Shown one piece after another: positions 58,885-64,000 of a stretch of DNA of 64,000 bases. Origin of the DNA: Parelaphostrongylus tenuis. Taxonomy: Eukaryota > Nematoda > Chromadorea > Rhabditida > Metastrongylidae. A program made the position numbers and the translations under genes. The number at the start of each line of letters is the position of its first letter. The stretch's first letter is position 1. The notes under the pieces were generated by a model. That model worked only from the letters and a program-made list of their open reading frames with translations, had not been told where the DNA came from and made no database searches. The stretch spans positions 124,001 through 188,000 of the forward strand of contig JAHQIW010007187.1 of the NCBI GenBank assembly GCA_019055375.1, given 5' to 3'.

Positions 58885-61800
58885 GGTGATTCGAGTCAAT
58901 TGTCCACAGTCGTTCATCCTCGTTGTCTATCTTTGTCTTGGTTTTGTTAGAGTTAAATCTTTTGCTTTAGAGGACCCTTTCAATGAAAAATCTCACTCGG
59001 CAATGTTTTTGAACATAGGATGATTCTTATGCTGATCACCAGAAGATATTTGCTGAAATCTCTTTCAAACTTTTCGAGTTGCATTTCTGATTTCCGGTTA
59101 TATAGTGAAATGATGACTTATGTGCGCCAATAGCACCTTCTCCTTTTAAACCTTGTAAAGTTGTTATTATTAGTGTCGGCCTTTTTCAAATGAAACAATA
59201 TGGAGAGCGATGGGAAGCCGTGAGAGTGAGGAAAATAAAATTTTTACCTACATACCTGTCTTGCAAATCATAGATCCACCCTACTTCATTTCTTTGCTGC
59301 ACTACTTATCCCAAACTTTCATTGCACTTGGGATAAAGTTTTTGAATTCTGTTTCTATTCGGAAAAAAATCCTTCATTTCAGACACTTGAAATTTAGTCA
59401 TTGTCACCAAATTTTGACACTGCATCATCTCAGCTATCTACATAACTGCTGTTGATGTGGTCTCGCTTTTATAGACGAATAAATCAGTTCAAATCACCTT
59501 TTGTCTGAAGCAGCATCGCAGCATATCCCTCAATCGAGCATATCCAAGCTGTCTTGGAAGATATAATAACTGAAATCAGCTTCGTTATCGCATATAAACA
59601 ACATCCAGAAAGATAAATGACGGTAGCGAAGTCAGAAAACAATTGTAAACTGAATACCTTTTCAGTTATCTAGTTCAGGAGATATTACTCAATATGCAAG
59701 TGATGGAAATAGCGACGGTCACGACTAGCGAAACGTAAAGTTTAGAAGACGGAAGAATTAGGACATTCCCGTTACTCAGTTTATCTTCACTTGACCCTCA
59801 TTTATTGGCTTCTGCAGTTATTAGATTCAGATGCTAATGTCAATCACGATCAATCGGTGCTGTTCATACGAGTGGCATCTGCCATTACAAGAATCTCTGG
59901 ACCACGTCGGGAACAAAGAACTCTACTCGTAGATTAGTATACATTTCTGCGAACTCAAAGACATTCGATGTCACTGCGAATTCTCGCTGATTACTAGGCC
60001 TTCATTGTCAGTGAGGAAAAAGGCGATTTTCAGGCTATATTCAAAGTGAGGCATAAACCTGAACACTATAACCGACAAAAAGAGTTGATCTAAGCAAGAA
60101 TTGGTGCGTACGATATGTGAACATCGACTGTTTAACTACCCGGTTAGATTTTTCAATTGCGCTGGTGTACACCTTACTCCACTTTCAACTAGGGAGCAAC
60201 TTTCCAAGCTGTGATTTTGAATAGAAACTTCTACTTCTGAAACGGGTAGCGCAATAGAAGTGGTGTGCCTCATCATAATCACGGTGAACTCCTCTCTCAC
60301 TTTACTGAGTATCCTGTCCTTCGCAAGATGATAAATTGTTGTCAAACTTGTTCAGGTTCAACCCCCCTCCCCCTTCCCGCCCGTACAATCGAAGTGAAGA
60401 TGGTTGATATAAAACGAAAATAAAAAGATTTTTTGCGGAATACAAAAATGAATGCTTTTTCCCTATCCGCACCCATATTAATAGAACATATAAGACGTCT
60501 TTTTTGAATGGATTTCATATTACAGTATAATATTAGAGATAAAATTTCAATTCACAGCCAAGCATCACTCTTCAAACACACCTTTTCATTCACGCTTTCA
60601 ATAATCATTCGATACACATATCTTAGCGTTGTCAATGATATGCTTGGATTCTAAAAGGAACTTTTTAGTGGGCGATTAAAATGATACTAAGTTTCGCACT
60701 CAGCTCCGTGTCGATCGCAGAGCACAATTCACATGTAGCGTGTGATGCGCGCGAGTGGGAATCCCAGCGCTTTTTCTAGCTGTACAACGCCCCAAAAAGT
60801 TTTTTTTTTTAAGGCTAGCATGTCATTGGAATTGTAGAGATTTGTGCTATCGAGCAGCACTGGAAGTTTGAGAGGAAAGCTGCGTCCAGCGAAACTGCGT
60901 AGATGTGCAACAACTATAATCTTACTTCTACAGCGCGATTAGATATTTCTTTCTGAAAAGCAAGCATACCAATGAAATCCACAAGATTCAAGCTATCGAC
61001 TGTTTATTGGAAGGCTATGGCTTGATGGCATGTTGCGAAATTCGTTCACATACCGGTTCAAGGTTTGCGCGCTGCATGTGAAATCAATCTTAATTTCAGT
61101 GTTGCAGGGCAATAAAAACTAATTTGAAAGACCAAAAATACTACTAAATTCGTTAAAATTTGTGCTATCGTATATTCAATAAGTTTCTCAAAGAACAGCT
61201 TTGCTCAACGAAAAATGCTTGAGTATGAAATAATATTTTATTTTCATTGTTACACTCTAATATAAAGGTCACTCAAAAAGTAAATTATAGCGTTCAAGTT
61301 CACCAGAACTAAGCTGTAGAATAAGTACTGAAATATTTAAAAAAAGCAAAAGATTCGTTTTTCCGAATATCGGTGCGGATAGGGTAAAAGTACCAATAAT
61401 TGTCTGTGACAACAGTGTTCGATACAATCGTCCACACTGAACAGACATACCTACATCTCAACAATTCGTCATACGATTCGGCTCATCAATTATTTAATAA
61501 AGAAAGCTGCTACTTCTATGTTAGTCCAACAAGGAGCAGTCTCAGAATGAGCTCTTACATGATTTTCGGTATTCAAATCGTCCTTTCATGTTTTAATATA
61601 GTTGTTCCTCCTCTTCAGGCGATCCTGGCGCGGGAATTTGCGACTCAATATAATCGTTTGCTTGTGATGCACTACATTCAGTGACAACTTCTCCATGCCA
61701 TCTAAACGATTTCTCTGGAGTCTCTGATAATTATGGTCGACGCTTAATACTAATATAAAGAATGTCAAATTATCTTTTCGTTTTTTTCGTCCACTTTGCC

Positions 61801-62740
61801 GCCTCACACAGGGTCCGTTAATTTACCAAAGACCACTTGCTCGCGCACGTGGATCCAAATTCTTTTTCATGCTGCGTTAGAGAGAAACGGTCTTTTCAGA
61901 ATAAAAGCGCAGCGTTGAAACAAGCGAACATTATGCTGTTGACTGACCACTAATAGTCTAAGGAAAAAGCTCTGCCCGGCGAGGAAACGCGCGTGTGATA
62001 CGTAAAGGATCTCGTTCTGTAACGACGTCAAAAAATGGCTTTTTCGAAAACCGGCCAAGTAAGGCTGTAGCCACAGATTAAAGCTTTTGAGGAAGTGCTA
62101 ACACTCCTAGAAAAAGTTTCTGTCCACCAAACAAGGTCGAATATTTGTTTGTCCTCTTATAACCCGGTAAAAGCGAGATACAATCCAACGCGTGGTCTCT
62201 AGATGTCAGTTTTTAGTCGGCGTGCAAGAACACATTCATGCACCTACGCTGTGGGTGAAACTTTGATAATTCGCTTGTCAAATCAATGAACAAATGAGAA
62301 ATTTTGACTGCTTAATTCACACTTCCGAAGTTTATTCGTGTCACAATGTTTTTCTTACTGCGCCGATCTCACCACTTCCAGCATCTAAGTCATCTTATAG
62401 TCTCCTTAAACGTCGTAGGCTACTGGTTGAATACGCTTTCTTGAAACTTCAAGAACAGTTTGGCTGTCTCGCTCCACAAGACGCCCATTGTTGACTGCTA
62501 AACAGTGTTAGGAGGGGGGAGTGAGAGTTACTCCCGCACATAGCTGCGGCAAGCTTCACAGCCACTCAGGAATGACTGCTTCTTCCCTAGACTTTTGCAA
62601 TAACCACTAGTTCTCCTAAGATACGATATGCCTTTTTGTCACAGAGTTCATCCGTGAAACATGAGCATCTAAGACACTTTCGCATACATGGCTTATAAAT
62701 AATTCGTAATGAACATCGAGAAGAGACTCTTTGCATTGGT
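58885..62740. other. no gene firmly recognised; dispersed repeats
   Basis: A weak run of protein-like plus-strand sequence with stops lies at 59860-60090. Dispersed repeats occupy 60660-61360 and 61860-62130. Open frames at 59210, 61400 and 62294 were read and show no domain. Confidence 0.35.
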
Positions 62741-62744
62741 TTAA

Positions 62745-62921
62745 TTGGAGGGGGAACGCATCGGATTCAGTTCGAAGGACGAGGAAGTCTCTGATCTACT
62801 GACGGACCTCGAAGGCCGCCCACTTGTGGTGGCGCCTAAGTCACTTGAAGAGGTGGAAACGGACCGAGATACCGTGGCTTTTCCTGAGAATTGTAAACAC
62901 TTAATTAAAAAGTCAAGTTAG
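62745..62921 (+). CDS. possible 3'-terminal exon of an unrecognised gene
   Basis: An open frame without Met reads GERIGFSSKDEEVSDLLTDL, EGRPLVVAPKSLEEVETDRD and FPENCKHLIKKSS, then TAG at 62919. It is charged, soluble and codon-like. A possible weak acceptor (TTAATTGGAG) ends at 62750. AATAAA follows at 62931, ten bases after the stop. No matching upstream exons were found in the window, and the family is unknown. It could be an old retrocopy end. Confidence 0.4.
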   Translation: MEGERIGFSSKDEEVSDLLTDLEGRPLVVAPKSLEEVETDRDTVAFPENCKHLIKKSS

Positions 62922-62930
62922 GGCACGGGA

Positions 62931-62936
62931 AATAAA
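62931..62936 (+). terminator. possible polyadenylation signal
   Basis: AATAAA ten bases after the stop of the 62745-62921 frame. Confidence 0.4.
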
Positions 62937-63149
62937 TGTGCATGTCCAATTACAGAGGTAGCCACGATGAACTGTGCTTACACTGCAGTAGAGGTAAATA
63001 TATAGAGTTAATGCACATGTAACAAGTAAACAAAGTCTGCTCCTAAGACCGGCTATCGCCTAACCTCAACAGTGGTTGAATAATTCCGTATATCTCTTAT
63101 TGAGCAAATACGAAGTTGTTGAGAGTCGACTTATTGAGACAGTGCAGAC

Positions 63150-63415
63150 GTGAAGCGTTGTGGCCGAGTGGGTGTGATGCTCGCAGCAGCGCGCGTGGAA
63201 ACGAGCTCCACCTTTGAATCTTTTGCGGCGGTCAATAAAAACGCCTTATGGAGCGCCAGAGCAAGGCTATCCTCGAGATTACAAGGTGACTCGCTTAATC
63301 AGTATTCTACGACGTTCAAGAAGAAGACGAAAAAGCGAGTTGAACGCTATAATTACAGGGATAGTCACAGAGGAAAAAAAAACACTATGAAAATGGGTCA
63401 ATAAAGTGTCTAAAG
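63150..63415 (+). repeat. tRNA-derived SINE family A, copy 4
   Basis: Head GTTGTGGCCGAGTGGGTGTG; body CTATCCTCGAGATTACAAGG, CAGTATTCTACGACGTTC; tail GGGTCAATAAAGTGTC. Confidence 0.75.
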
Positions 63416-63479
63416 TGTTTAAAATTAGACATTGAAATGCAAGACCTTAGCTGACTAACGCTTGAGCGATTTGTTCACG

Positions 63480-64000
63480 CAAAGTGTTCATCAAACATAA
63501 CAACACCGCCCATCACCAGCGCATGTTTTCACAAAATAGAAAGAGAAAACCAAAGGACACAATGGTACTCTAACTCACCTGATCTTGCCATAGCGGAATA
63601 CTTTCGAACTGCTTCTAACTAGCATCAAGATGTGAAAATGCTTTGTGCATATCCTTGACGGCGATCGTCAGCGATTTTTGAATTCGCCAAAATCTATCGA
63701 CGAGCTAAAAAGGCGATTCGTGATCATACATGCTTCGTCCTTCCCAAATATAATCGTTGTGTATTCAATGCTGCTTGTATTTGATGAAACAGATTTGTTT
63801 AAAAGACTAAATTCTTCAAAGTCGAAGTATGTTTTCGCAGAGCTTACTTATGCAAAACTTTCTCGTAAAACCTGTGCACTAATTGATTTCAGGCCAATAT
63901 TCGTTGGAAATTTGCCATTGAAGGGCAGACATCAGTAATAAGAGTTTTCTTGAGCTACACATAAATGTCGATCGTCCTCGAGTTATATCATGGATATCTC
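63480..64000 (+). other. faint mariner-like remnant
   Basis: Plus strand 63490-63620 reads, with stops, a HHQRMFSQNRKRK start and YSNSPDLAIAEYF, resembling the 'YSPDLAPSDYHLF' end of mariner transposases. Very decayed; could be chance. Confidence 0.3.

Noticed and set aside
61400..61684. Possible serpentine receptor fragment
   Set aside because: One hydrophobic run only; no family motif, no introns and no neighbouring exons.

Overview
The window is nematode nuclear DNA, most probably from a clade V (strongylid, hookworm-like) roundworm. The evidence is AT-rich sequence, small exons with TTTCAG acceptors, a probable spliced-leader acceptor four bases before a start codon, and abundant mariner, RTE-type LINE, MITE and tRNA-derived SINE relics. 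There is no operon structure, no rRNA and no intact tRNA. Genes were built by reading both strands and joining exons by splice phase and family similarity; no alignment or search could be run.

Left half (1-35481, minus strand): nearly all of it is the 5' half of one gene, a Piezo mechanosensitive channel (pezo-1). Thirty-six exons in consistent splice phase run from the ATG at 35481 down to an exon that leaves the window at base 1. About 1,307 codons are present. They cover the N-terminal transmembrane blade and end just at the coiled-coil 'beam'; the pore half lies outside. Exons 30 and 35 each carry one extra base in or near a homopolymer. The introns hold two copies of a TTAA-type MITE family, a hammerhead-bearing foldback element, two mariner relics, an RTE tail, SINEs and a possible dead retrocopy.

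Middle (35.5-49.5 kb): about 14 kb of repeats separates two divergently transcribed genes. It holds a tandem array of about 0.4-kb units, a purine-rich minisatellite split by a 430-bp palindrome, two foldbacks made of RTE 3' ends, tRNA-like palindromes, a 75-bp satellite and a short mariner.

Right part (49.5-64 kb): a complete six-exon gene for a UPF0462 (C4orf33-like) protein of 218 residues lies on the plus strand (49475-54457). It has a probable spliced-leader site, a probable GC-AG intron and a polyadenylation signal. Beyond it are an unrecognised set of possible minus-strand exons (55.7-56.4 kb), a broken RTE reverse transcriptase (58.0-58.5 kb) and an orphan 3'-terminal exon with a poly(A) signal (62.75 kb).

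The most striking non-protein content is a set of hammerhead self-cleaving ribozyme motifs in several repeat families. Two copies (43929-43971 and 48418-48459) have every conserved core base, three pairable stems and a GUA cleavage site. A third (3471-3517) has an intact core and a GUC site. About ten more are decayed, including one per unit of the 36-38 kb array. They imply repeat families in this genome that spread as, or with, self-cleaving RNAs.
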